Below are positions 16,740 to 25,093 of a stretch of DNA of 64,000 nucleotides, piece after piece. Where the stretch lies: the NCBI RefSeq assembly GCF_001426585.1, contig NZ_LMEI01000009.1, positions 72,694 through 136,693 of the forward strand. Direction: 5' to 3'. Position numbers and translations under genes: made by a program. Source of the DNA: Streptomyces sp. Root431. GTDB taxonomy: Bacteria > Actinomycetota > Actinomycetes > Streptomycetales > Streptomycetaceae. A model generated the notes under the pieces. It made no database searches. It had not been told where the DNA came from and saw only the letters and a list, made by a program, of their open reading frames with translations. How positions within the stretch are numbered: position 1 is the stretch's first letter; each line of letters starts with the position of its first letter.

Positions 16740-17639
16740 ATGAACCCTTCCGATCCCTCGCCCGCCTCCGCGGCGCCCGGCCCCTCCTCCGGGCGCGGCC
16801 GCGACGCGCTCGCCGACCGCCAGGGCTACGACGAGGCCTTCCTCGGCCCCGTCGTACCGCTTCCGCTCCCGGCCCGCGAGGCGGTGGCGACCGTGATCCT
16901 GCCGTACACGCACTTCACGGTCGTCTTCCGGCCGGACCGGCGGCTCGCCGCCTCGACCGCGGTGTGCATCGCGGGGCGGGAGCTCCTGGAGGACGTACCC
17001 CGGGACGACGTCTGGGAGTTCGACCCGCGGCTGCCCGAGGAGCAGCAGGCCGGTGAGGAGATCTACCGGAACAACAGTCTCGACCGGGGTCATCTCGTCC
17101 GCCGGCTCGACCCGGTCTGGGGGTCGGCGGCCGTGGCGGCCCAGGCCAATACCGACACCTTCCACTTCACCAACGCGGCGCCGCAGGCGGACGTCTTCAA
17201 CCAGGGCAAGCAGCTCTGGCAGGGGCTGGAGAACCACCTTCTCGACCACGCCGCCGAGTTCGACCGGAAGCTGACCGTCCTCACGGGCCCCGTGCTCCAC
17301 GACTCCGACCCGCCGTACCGGGGGATCCAGATGCCGATGCGCTTCTGGAAGGTGGCGGCGTTCCTCCAGGACGGGGCGCTCGCCGCCGCCGCGTACGTCC
17401 TCGACCAGAGCCCCGACCTGAGCCGGGACGCCGAGCGGGCGCTCGCGGGGGCGACGACGGGCGCGCCGCCGCCGCTCGGCCCTTTCCGTACGTATCAGGT
17501 GCCCGTCTCGGACGTCGCGGAGATCACCGAGCTGGAGTTCGGACCGCTGCCGGACGTGGATGTGCTACCGCCGGCGCGCGGACCGGAGGAGCGCTGGCGG
17601 CGCCTCGAGTCGTACGGGGACATCGTGCTGCACCCCTGA
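16740..17639 (+). CDS. DNA/RNA non-specific endonuclease (NUC1 family)
   Basis: The protein has 299 residues. The NUC1 active-site signature is DRGH at 115-118 in NNSLDRGHLVRRLDPVWG, followed by FHFTNAAPQADVFNQ, with Asn154 and Glu164 in the positions that hold the metal and flanking helix. It should cleave single- and double-stranded DNA and RNA with a His general base and a Mg ion. There is no signal peptide, unlike typical secreted NucA enzymes, so it would act inside the cell. It stands between the caspase gene and the NTPase-protease gene. A proteolytically controlled suicidal nuclease is a reasonable inference. Confidence 0.88.
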   Translation: MNPSDPSPASAAPGPSSGRGRDALADRQGYDEAFLGPVVPLPLPAREAVATVILPYTHFTVVFRPDRRLAASTAVCIAGRELLEDVPRDDVWEFDPRLPEEQQAGEEIYRNNSLDRGHLVRRLDPVWGSAAVAAQANTDTFHFTNAAPQADVFNQGKQLWQGLENHLLDHAAEFDRKLTVLTGPVLHDSDPPYRGIQMPMRFWKVAAFLQDGALAAAAYVLDQSPDLSRDAERALAGATTGAPPPLGPFRTYQVPVSDVAEITELEFGPLPDVDVLPPARGPEERWRRLESYGDIVLHP

Positions 17640-17746
17640 CGTCGGCTCCTCGTCGCCGCGACGCCGCCGCCGCGACCAGCGATTGCGACCGGTACGGGCC
17701 GGTGAAACGATGAGGAGGACCAGCCAGTTCGCCGGACAGGTGTCGC

Positions 17747-20700
17747 ATGCCGCTCACCGAGACGGAGTGGGGGCTCGTCGCCAGTTGGGTACGGGCCCAT
17801 CTCCTGGACACACCCGAACCACGCGAGAGCCTGCTGCGCGCGGGGCTGCCCGCCGATCTCGTCCAGGACCTGCCGCTCACCCCGGACCCCGACCGCAACG
17901 CCCTGCTGGTCGTCGAGGCCGCCCGCCGGGACATCGCCCACCAGCGCCGGCTGCTCGCGGTCCTCGCCGGGCTCGACGCGCTGGCCGCGATCGACGATCC
18001 GCACGCCTTCGAGCAGGGCGCGGAGGCCCGGAACCTCCTCACCCGGCTCCGGGACGACGAGCGGCTCGACCGCTCCCCGCAGGACCCCTTCCGCAGCCGG
18101 CTCCTCAAGCACGGCACGGAGGCGTTCCTCGACCGGTCCGAGCTGCGGGAGAAGCTCCGGGGCTTCCTGGCCGACCCGGAGCAGACCGTGCTCGTCGTCG
18201 ACGGCCCGCCGGACAGCGGCCGCTCCTACACGTACGAGCTCATCCGCCACCTCGGCCAGCACTGCGGCTTCCGGCCGGTACGGGTCACCCTGTCCCGCAC
18301 GTCGACCGCGGCGCGGCTCATGGAGCGGCTCGCCGCCTTCGTCGCGGGACCCGGCGACGCCGACGACGTGGCGTTGAACCCGACACGGTTGAACGATCCA
18401 CTGCCCTGCTTCGAGGACGCCGCCCACCGGATCGTGGGGCGGGCGACCGCCGCCGAGGACAGCTTCTGGATCGTCCTCGACGACTGCGACCGGCTCGACC
18501 CCAACTCGGACGTGTGGGACTGCATCGGCGTCCTCGCCCGTGCGGTGTACGAGCACACCCCGGTACGGAAGGAGACCGTGCCCCGTCTGGTCCTTCTCGG
18601 CTACTCGACGGCGATGCGCCAACTCCCGTACGAGATCCGCAAGAACGAATGCCGCGACACCACGCGACTGCTGGACGAGGACGATCTCCGTTCCTTCTTC
18701 CGGGAGTTCTTCGGCGAGGTCACCGCCGGGACGCGGGACTCCCACGGGCCCATCGACACCGACGACGAGGCCGTGCGCGACCTCACCGAGACGGCCGTAT
18801 CCGAGGTCATGCGCGCCGCCGACCGTCCCGGCGCGGAGGACAGTTACATGCGCCGGCTGTGCACGGCGGTGGAGGACGTCGTACGGCTCCACCGCGCGTT
18901 CCCGCCGCTGCCTCCCCCGCCGGGGGACGCCGGCCACCTGCTGCGCGACGCCCTGCGCACGAGCCTCGCCGCACCCGCCCCCGCCCTGCCCGACCTGCGC
19001 AGGTCCTACCGCGAAGCGGCCTGTCTCCTCCAGGAGTTCGACCCCGCGCTGCTGCGGCTTCCCGGCGAGGAACAGTCCACCGGGCGGGCGGTCCTCGAAC
19101 TCGTCGACGACTGCACAGCCCTGCCCTCCCCCGAGGCCACGGTCTGGACCCTGAAGCCGGAGATCCGCGAGGCGGCCCTCGCCGGCCTCACGGGCCCCGA
19201 CGCCGCGCTGCGCGTCCTGCGGGCCAACATCGGCCTGCGCCCCGAGGGCCCCGGCCCCGAACGCACCGCCCTCGCGCTGCTCTTCGGCGCGGACCCCCTC
19301 GACCCCACGCTACCCCGTGACGGCATCGACCCCCGGCACGGCGGGGCGGACGCCGACGAGCTCTGCGACACCCTCCAGGCCGTGCTCTGGCTCGGCCGGG
19401 TCCCCGGCGTCACCGGACTGCCCGCCGTCGACGACGTCCAGCAACGACTGGAGGAGGCCCGGCTGCTCCAGCCGATGCACCGCCTGCTCCAGGGGACCTT
19501 CCACGGCCGCACCGCCGAACTCGACTCCCTGCATGCCTATCTCGCGCTTCCCGAGGAGCCGGCGGAGCCCCCCGTCCTCATCCACGGCGTGGGCGGCATC
19601 GGCAAGAGCATGCTGCTGGCCCGCTTCCTCGTCGACGCGCTGACCACGGCCCCCACCCGCATCCCCTTCGCCTACCTCGACTTCGAGCGCCCGACGCTCT
19701 CCATCCACGAACCGGCCACCGTCATCGCGGAGATGGCGCGCCAGCTCGGCATCCAGCTTCCCGGATACCGCGCCGCCTTCGACGCCCTCGCCGACGAGTG
19801 CGAGCGGACGGCCGCGGTCCAGCGCGGCGAACGCAACGAACTCGAGGAGATCTACCAGCTCTCCACGACACGGGCCACGATCGGCCGCGACTACTCGGCG
19901 GACTTCCACGCCCGGGCCAGCGCCCGCGAGCAGGAGCTCGCCCGCCGGATCGCGGCCCTCGTCGCCGAGGCCGTCCGGCCCCCGCCGGGCGAGCAGGCCC
20001 CGCCCCTCCTGATCGTCATGGACTCCTTCGAGGAGGCCCAGTACCGGGGTTCGCCGGTGATCGCCCGCATGTGGGCGATCTGGACGGCGCTGCGCGCCGC
20101 GTACTCGCGCCTGCGCTTCGTCGTCGCCGGGCGCGCGCCGGTCGACCATCCCGGGCGCGTCCTCACCCCCCGGACGATGGAGCTCACCGAACTGGACCAG
20201 CAGGCCTCCGTCGCCCTCCTGATGTCGTCGGGGGTGGGCGACGAGACGGTCGCCGAGAGCCTCGTGGACCGGATCGGCGGCCACCCGCTGAGCCTCAAGC
20301 TGGCCGCCCGCACGGCGGTCGCGCTGGGCGGCGACTCCGCCTCTCTCGGCGAGCTGCTGCGCGGACTTCCTTACCGGCGGCGCTACTTCGACCGCCAGAT
20401 CGACCAGATGCTCATCCAGGGCACGCTGTACGACCGGATCCTCAAGCACATCGTGGAGGACGACGTCCGGGCCCTGGTCCAGGCGGGCCTCGCGCTCCGC
20501 TTCATCACCCCCGACCTCGTGATGCACGTGCTGGCCGGTCCTGCGGGGCTCCGGGTCGACACCCCGGCGGAGGCCCGCCGGCTCTACGGGCTGCTCACCT
20601 CCCGGGTCGACCTGATGGAGTCGGCGGGACCGGAGGCCATCCGGCACCGGACCGACCTGCGGGCCATCATGCTCCGCCTGTCGGACAGCGCGCGCACCGA

Positions 20701-23209
20701 CCTGATGCGGGCCGTCGACCGGAGCGCCGTCGCGTACTACGCGGCCCGCGAAGGGACGAGGAACCGCGCCGAGGAGATCTACCACCGGCTCCGGCTCGGC
20801 GAGAACCCCCGTACGGTGGAGGCGCGTTGGGAGCGTGGCGTCACCGCCTACCTGGGAGGCACGACCCACCGCGAGATGCCGGACCGGTCGGCCGCCTTCC
20901 TCCTCGGCCTCATCGGCGGCCACGTCCCCGACCAGATCATGACCGGGGCCGACCAGGAGGACTGGGAGCGGATCGCCGCGCGCGAGGTCGAGGACCTGCT
21001 CACCCAGGGCTACGTGGAGGCCGCGGCGCAGCGGCTGTCCGAGCGGCGGCCGTGGACGCCGTGCAGCAGGCTCCACGCGCTGCTCGCGGAGGCCCTCGCC
21101 CGCTCGGGGCGGATCGAGGAGGCCCGCGAGGGCGCCGAGCGGGCCGTCGACAGGGCGGCGGGCGCGGGCTGCGGGGAGATCCAGCTCGAACTGCTCCAGC
21201 TGTCCGCGCGGCTCGCGCAGGACGCGGGCGACTTCGCCGACGCGGACCGCGACCTCCAGGAGGCCGAGGAGATCGCCGCCGGTCTCGGCCTGCGGTACGA
21301 GTCCCTGGGCGTCCTGGTCGCCCGGTCCCGGCTCGCGGCCCTGGCCGACGGAGACGCCGCTCCGGCGGAGGCGCGGCTCGCCCGGACGCTGCGGGGGATG
21401 CCCGACGCGGAGCTGGCCCGACAGCCGTCCCTGGCCCGTACGGCGGCCGCGACGGCCTGCCGGGCGGATCCCCAGCTCCTGGAGCACACGCTGCGGCTCG
21501 TGGGGCTCCCGGCGGACGAGGACGCGGTCGTGGGCGAGCTCGCCCACTGGATCGACACGACGATGACCGACGAGCCCCGGCTGCACGAGCCGCTGGCCCG
21601 CATCCTGGACACGGCGGCCGGCGACGCCCCGAGTACGGATACGAGTACGGGTACGGGTTCGGGCGCGCTCCGCATGGGCCGCGAGCGGATCGAGCTGGCC
21701 CTGCGGGAGGCGCGGCGGCGCGGCACGCTGGACAGCGTCGCCCGGCAGGCGCTCACGCTCCGCGACGGCAGCGGGGACCTGCTCCTCGGGGTCGCCTCGG
21801 CCATGGACGCGGGCCCCAACCCGTACGACCCGGTCCCGTACGGCCCGGCCCACCCGCCCCCACCCGACCCCGCGGTCCCCGCGGTCCCCGGCCCACCCCC
21901 TGACCCCCTCCCTCCCGGCCACTCCCTCCCCGACTCCGCGACGGGCTCGTGGGCGACTCCCCGCATGGCCGCGCGCCTCCGGCGCGGGAGCGTCGGCCTG
22001 TGGACGCAGCCGCCGCCCGACGCCGCCGGGGCCGCGCTCCGCAAGGAGCCCTTCCTGCCCCAGGAGGAGCTCGTCCGGGTCCGCAACGCCGCGATGGAGG
22101 CGGGCCTCGCCGACCGCGTGCTGCGCCCCGCCCTCCTCAAGGGCATCCCGGCGCACTTCACCGCCACCCTCCAGCCGCTGAGCGACCCCCTGCACCAGGC
22201 CCACGCCGACCTGAACGCGATGAACCAGGTCGAGCGCCTCATCGACGGTCTGGTCCCGCTGGAGATCTGGCTGCACAACGCGATCGAGCAGACCCACGAG
22301 CAGGGCCCGCGCGCCGTCCTGCAGGGCGCGCTCGACACCGTGGCCCGCGAGATCACCGGGGAGGCGGTCCTCCCGGCCGACATGATGCCCGGGGAGTTCA
22401 AGGAGGAGATCGTCCTCCAGGACGACACCGTGCCGTACGAGTTCCTCCAGGGCGGCATCCGGGCCGGCGCGTCCGTCGCCCTGCTGAGGATCCCGCCGTA
22501 CGAGTCGGGGACGCCGCTCCTCCCGTCGTACCCGCACGGCGGCACGGGCTGGATGGTCGCACCCGGGCTGCTGATCACCAACCACCATGTGGTGATGGCC
22601 CGTTCGTGGGAGTCGGGCATCCGGCCGTTCGTGAGCGACGAGGACCTGCGGCTCCAGGCGCTGATGTCCCGCTCCCGCTTCGATTTCGTCGAGAACGCGA
22701 CGGCCTCGCCCGAGGTGACCGCCGGTGAACTCGCCGCCTGGGACGAGGCGCTCGACTACGCCATCGTGCGGCTCGCCGCCGAGCAGGCGCCGCGGCCGAC
22801 GCTCAGGGTCGCCACCCGGCCGCTGCTCGTCCGGGAGCGCCAGCGCGTACCGGTCAACATCATCCAGCACCCGGGCGGTCTGCCGAAGCGGGTCGCCCTG
22901 CGCAACAACCTGGTCTACCGGGCGGACGAGCGGGACATCCTGTACTTCACCGACACGCGCGGCGGCTCCTCCGGCTCCCCCGTCTGCCTCGACGACTGGA
23001 CGGTGGTGGGACTGCACCGGGGCACGCAGAAGGTGGACGAGGTCGAATTCCAGGGCGGGAAGACGAAGTTCGTGAACGTCGGCACCCAGATGAGCAGCAT
23101 CATGGCCCATCTGCGGGAGTCCCGGCCGGAGTTGTACGACGAGATCGTGGCCGGCCAGTCGGGGCGGCCCGCCCCGGTGGCCGGTCGCACGGGCAGCCGA
23201 GGTGAGTGA
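17747..23209 (+). CDS. Giant NLR-like protein: helical N-domain, two NTPase modules, TPR-like region, C-terminal trypsin-like protease
   Basis: The protein has 1820 residues. Residues 1-100 are helical and resemble an effector-associated or death-like adaptor domain. Residues 145-330 look like an NTPase with a degenerate P-loop GPPDSGRS (153-160, Arg for Lys) and WIVLDDCDRL (241-250). A second NTPase has an intact Walker A GVGGIGKS (614-621) and Walker B-like LLIVMDSFEE (753-762), as in STAND/NACHT proteins. TPR-like helices follow at about 1080-1250. A Pro-rich linker (about 1360-1395) leads to a helical part and a trypsin fold with His1614 (TNHHVV), Asp1670 (LDYAIV) and Ser1742 (GGSSGSP). 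The next protease gene follows by 2 nt. I infer sensor, switch and protease in one chain. Confidence 0.8.
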   Translation: MPLTETEWGLVASWVRAHLLDTPEPRESLLRAGLPADLVQDLPLTPDPDRNALLVVEAARRDIAHQRRLLAVLAGLDALAAIDDPHAFEQGAEARNLLTRLRDDERLDRSPQDPFRSRLLKHGTEAFLDRSELREKLRGFLADPEQTVLVVDGPPDSGRSYTYELIRHLGQHCGFRPVRVTLSRTSTAARLMERLAAFVAGPGDADDVALNPTRLNDPLPCFEDAAHRIVGRATAAEDSFWIVLDDCDRLDPNSDVWDCIGVLARAVYEHTPVRKETVPRLVLLGYSTAMRQLPYEIRKNECRDTTRLLDEDDLRSFFREFFGEVTAGTRDSHGPIDTDDEAVRDLTETAVSEVMRAADRPGAEDSYMRRLCTAVEDVVRLHRAFPPLPPPPGDAGHLLRDALRTSLAAPAPALPDLRRSYREAACLLQEFDPALLRLPGEEQSTGRAVLELVDDCTALPSPEATVWTLKPEIREAALAGLTGPDAALRVLRANIGLRPEGPGPERTALALLFGADPLDPTLPRDGIDPRHGGADADELCDTLQAVLWLGRVPGVTGLPAVDDVQQRLEEARLLQPMHRLLQGTFHGRTAELDSLHAYLALPEEPAEPPVLIHGVGGIGKSMLLARFLVDALTTAPTRIPFAYLDFERPTLSIHEPATVIAEMARQLGIQLPGYRAAFDALADECERTAAVQRGERNELEEIYQLSTTRATIGRDYSADFHARASAREQELARRIAALVAEAVRPPPGEQAPPLLIVMDSFEEAQYRGSPVIARMWAIWTALRAAYSRLRFVVAGRAPVDHPGRVLTPRTMELTELDQQASVALLMSSGVGDETVAESLVDRIGGHPLSLKLAARTAVALGGDSASLGELLRGLPYRRRYFDRQIDQMLIQGTLYDRILKHIVEDDVRALVQAGLALRFITPDLVMHVLAGPAGLRVDTPAEARRLYGLLTSRVDLMESAGPEAIRHRTDLRAIMLRLSDSARTDLMRAVDRSAVAYYAAREGTRNRAEEIYHRLRLGENPRTVEARWERGVTAYLGGTTHREMPDRSAAFLLGLIGGHVPDQIMTGADQEDWERIAAREVEDLLTQGYVEAAAQRLSERRPWTPCSRLHALLAEALARSGRIEEAREGAERAVDRAAGAGCGEIQLELLQLSARLAQDAGDFADADRDLQEAEEIAAGLGLRYESLGVLVARSRLAALADGDAAPAEARLARTLRGMPDAELARQPSLARTAAATACRADPQLLEHTLRLVGLPADEDAVVGELAHWIDTTMTDEPRLHEPLARILDTAAGDAPSTDTSTGTGSGALRMGRERIELALREARRRGTLDSVARQALTLRDGSGDLLLGVASAMDAGPNPYDPVPYGPAHPPPPDPAVPAVPGPPPDPLPPGHSLPDSATGSWATPRMAARLRRGSVGLWTQPPPDAAGAALRKEPFLPQEELVRVRNAAMEAGLADRVLRPALLKGIPAHFTATLQPLSDPLHQAHADLNAMNQVERLIDGLVPLEIWLHNAIEQTHEQGPRAVLQGALDTVAREITGEAVLPADMMPGEFKEEIVLQDDTVPYEFLQGGIRAGASVALLRIPPYESGTPLLPSYPHGGTGWMVAPGLLITNHHVVMARSWESGIRPFVSDEDLRLQALMSRSRFDFVENATASPEVTAGELAAWDEALDYAIVRLAAEQAPRPTLRVATRPLLVRERQRVPVNIIQHPGGLPKRVALRNNLVYRADERDILYFTDTRGGSSGSPVCLDDWTVVGLHRGTQKVDEVEFQGGKTKFVNVGTQMSSIMAHLRESRPELYDEIVAGQSGRPAPVAGRTGSRGE

Positions 23210-23211
23210 CC

Positions 23212-24297
23212 ATGCCGAACGGAGCACGCGGCGGGTCGCCGGTCGCGACCGGCGCCGAGCAGATCTTCGGGGACCTGCGGGCGATCGCCGCCCGGGTCCG
23301 GGCCGATCTGGAGGCGGAGATCGCCGAGTCGTCGCTCGAACTGCCCGCCGACGTGGCGCCCGCGGCCGAGATCTCGCGCTTCGCCCGCGACGAGCGGGCG
23401 CGTGTCCTGGAGGCCGGGGTCAGCGGCCTGGAGAAGCTGGCGGCCCACCGCGAGGACGAGATCGACGAGGCCGAGTCCTTCGGCGTGGAGGCGATCGTCC
23501 TCCTCCAGGGCCGTCCGGCGATCCTGGTCCAGCGCCAGGACTTCGCGCCGCAGCGGGACGAGTGGGCGGTGCTCGACGGGCAACGTGCCGCGATCCGGGA
23601 GTCCTTGTCCCGGGTAGGACGGGTCGAGGTCACCGGCCATCCCAGTCTCGACTGGATCGGCACGGCCTTCCTCGTCGGCCCGCGCACGGTGATGACGAAC
23701 CGTCATGTGGCGGCGGAGTTCAGCCGTTTCGAGGCGGACCGCGACCGCTGGACGTTCGAGTTCGGCATGTCGGCGAGGGTGGATCCGGCGGAGGAGCTGC
23801 CCGTGGAAGGCGACCCCGTCGCGGCCGCATCCTCCACCCCGTACGAGATCACGGAGATCATCGGCATCCACCCGGACGTCGACATGGCCCTGTTGCGGAT
23901 CGAACCCTCGGCGTCCGACGGTCTCCCCACCCCGCTCGCGGTCGCCGCGGACGCCCCGGCGAGCGTGCCGGGCCGCCCGGTGTACGTGGTCGGCTACCCG
24001 GCCTGGGACGGACGGCGCAACGAACCGGAGTCGATGCGCCGGATCTTCATGGACGTGTACAACGTGAAGCGCCTCCAGCCGGGCGCGGCCACCGAGTTCA
24101 CCCCGGGCAGTCTGGTGATGAAGCACGACTGCTCGACGCTGGGCGGCAACAGCGGCTCCCCCGTCCTCGACCTGGCCGACCACCGCGTCCTGGGCCTGCA
24201 CTTCGGCGGCCGCTACCGCAGCGGGAACCTCGCGGTCCCGCTGTGGGAGCTGGTCGACGACCCCCTGCTCGCCCGGGCGGAGGTCAACTGGGTCTAG
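23212..24297 (+). CDS. Trypsin-like serine protease with helical N-terminal domain
   Basis: The protein has 361 residues. Residues 1-135 are charged helices with no signal peptide or membrane segment. The trypsin fold has His165 (MTNRHVAAEF), Asp224 (DVDMALLRI) and Ser314 (GGNSGSPV). The start at 23212 follows GAGGTGAG; an in-frame GTG at 23206 is possible. It begins 2 nt after the stop of the 1820-residue protein, so the two are co-translated. Cytosolic location and pairing with an NLR-like trypsin fusion suggest a protease cascade. The 3' end overlaps the convergent gene at 24294 by 4 nt. Confidence 0.85.
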   Translation: MPNGARGGSPVATGAEQIFGDLRAIAARVRADLEAEIAESSLELPADVAPAAEISRFARDERARVLEAGVSGLEKLAAHREDEIDEAESFGVEAIVLLQGRPAILVQRQDFAPQRDEWAVLDGQRAAIRESLSRVGRVEVTGHPSLDWIGTAFLVGPRTVMTNRHVAAEFSRFEADRDRWTFEFGMSARVDPAEELPVEGDPVAAASSTPYEITEIIGIHPDVDMALLRIEPSASDGLPTPLAVAADAPASVPGRPVYVVGYPAWDGRRNEPESMRRIFMDVYNVKRLQPGAATEFTPGSLVMKHDCSTLGGNSGSPVLDLADHRVLGLHFGGRYRSGNLAVPLWELVDDPLLARAEVNWV

Positions 24298-24950
24298 AGG
24301 TCCAGCGAGATGAACGGGCCACGGGTGGTGCTCCCGTCCGGCAGCAGCCATTCGGCCGTGACCTGGGCGCGCCCGGGGTCGCCGTCGCCTTCCGCGGCCC
24401 GCAGCACGCGCCGTACGCGAAGGGTCAGTTCCTCGGGCGCACCGGCCGCCCGCACGACCACGGCGGTGTGGTCGGACCGCTCGGTGACCCGTACGAGCTC
24501 GGCGTCGGCCGCACCGGACGCGCTCTCGCCCTCGACGGGGGAGACGGAGACCGTCGGATCGGGCGTGTCGTTCACGGACTGGTCCTGAGCCACCGCGCGC
24601 CCGTGCAGCAGGGCGTACAACTGCCCGACGAGAACCGGGTCGTGGGCGCCGTCGTAGATCCAGCGCGTGCCGAGGACGCCGTGCTCGGAGGTGCCGATGA
24701 GGGCGTGCTCGGCGCCCTCCAGCGGTGCCCCGCGGTAGGTCATGGGCACCAGGTAGGCCGTCTCCGGACCGTCGGTCACGACCATGAACTCGATCCCCAC
24801 CTCGCCGGCCGGGTCGTCGAGGCGGAACCCTCCGGCCTTGGCCGGGCTCGGCCCCTCCTCCCGGGCGGTGTACCAGTCACGGGTGGGCAACCACGTGGCG
24901 AGGAGCTCCAGTTTGGTGGGCTGCATCGTGGTGCGGTGGATGACGGCCAT
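24294..24950 (-). CDS. Maltokinase N-terminal cap-like domain protein
   Basis: The protein has 218 residues. The N-terminal stretch (MAVIHRTTMQPTKLELLATW then DWYTAREE, GEVGIEFMVVTDGPETAYLVPMTYRG, EHALIGTSEHGVLGTRWIYDGAHDP) matches the cap domain found at the start of actinobacterial maltokinases and in stand-alone CG0192-type proteins. The kinase domain is absent; the rest is a small beta-rich part (residues about 165-218). Its role is unknown. The ATG at 24950 follows AGAGGAAGAG. It converges on the trypsin-like gene and is probably not part of that module. Confidence 0.75.
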   Translation of the reverse strand: MAVIHRTTMQPTKLELLATWLPTRDWYTAREEGPSPAKAGGFRLDDPAGEVGIEFMVVTDGPETAYLVPMTYRGAPLEGAEHALIGTSEHGVLGTRWIYDGAHDPVLVGQLYALLHGRAVAQDQSVNDTPDPTVSVSPVEGESASGAADAELVRVTERSDHTAVVVRAAGAPEELTLRVRRVLRAAEGDGDPGRAQVTAEWLLPDGSTTRGPFISLDL

Positions 24951-25093
24951 CGTGCGTCTCTTCCTCTCGACCGGGCGGGTGAAACTCACAGGTCACGGAA
25001 CCTAACAGACGGTTCCCGGGTCGCCGTGCGGGCCCGTCCCGCCGGATCTAGCCTGGAAGGTGGAGTGTCGTCCCCGGCCGGCAGGAGGCCGCC

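Noticed and set aside
19310..23227. 1305-codon minus-strand open frame opposite the NLR-like gene
   Set aside because: Third-position GC bias creates long antisense frames; the plus strand has clear NTPase and protease motifs, the minus strand none.
24294..24950. Maltokinase-cap-like gene as part of the protease module
   Set aside because: It is convergent, has its own start signals and its family is linked to trehalose/maltose metabolism, not to conflict systems.
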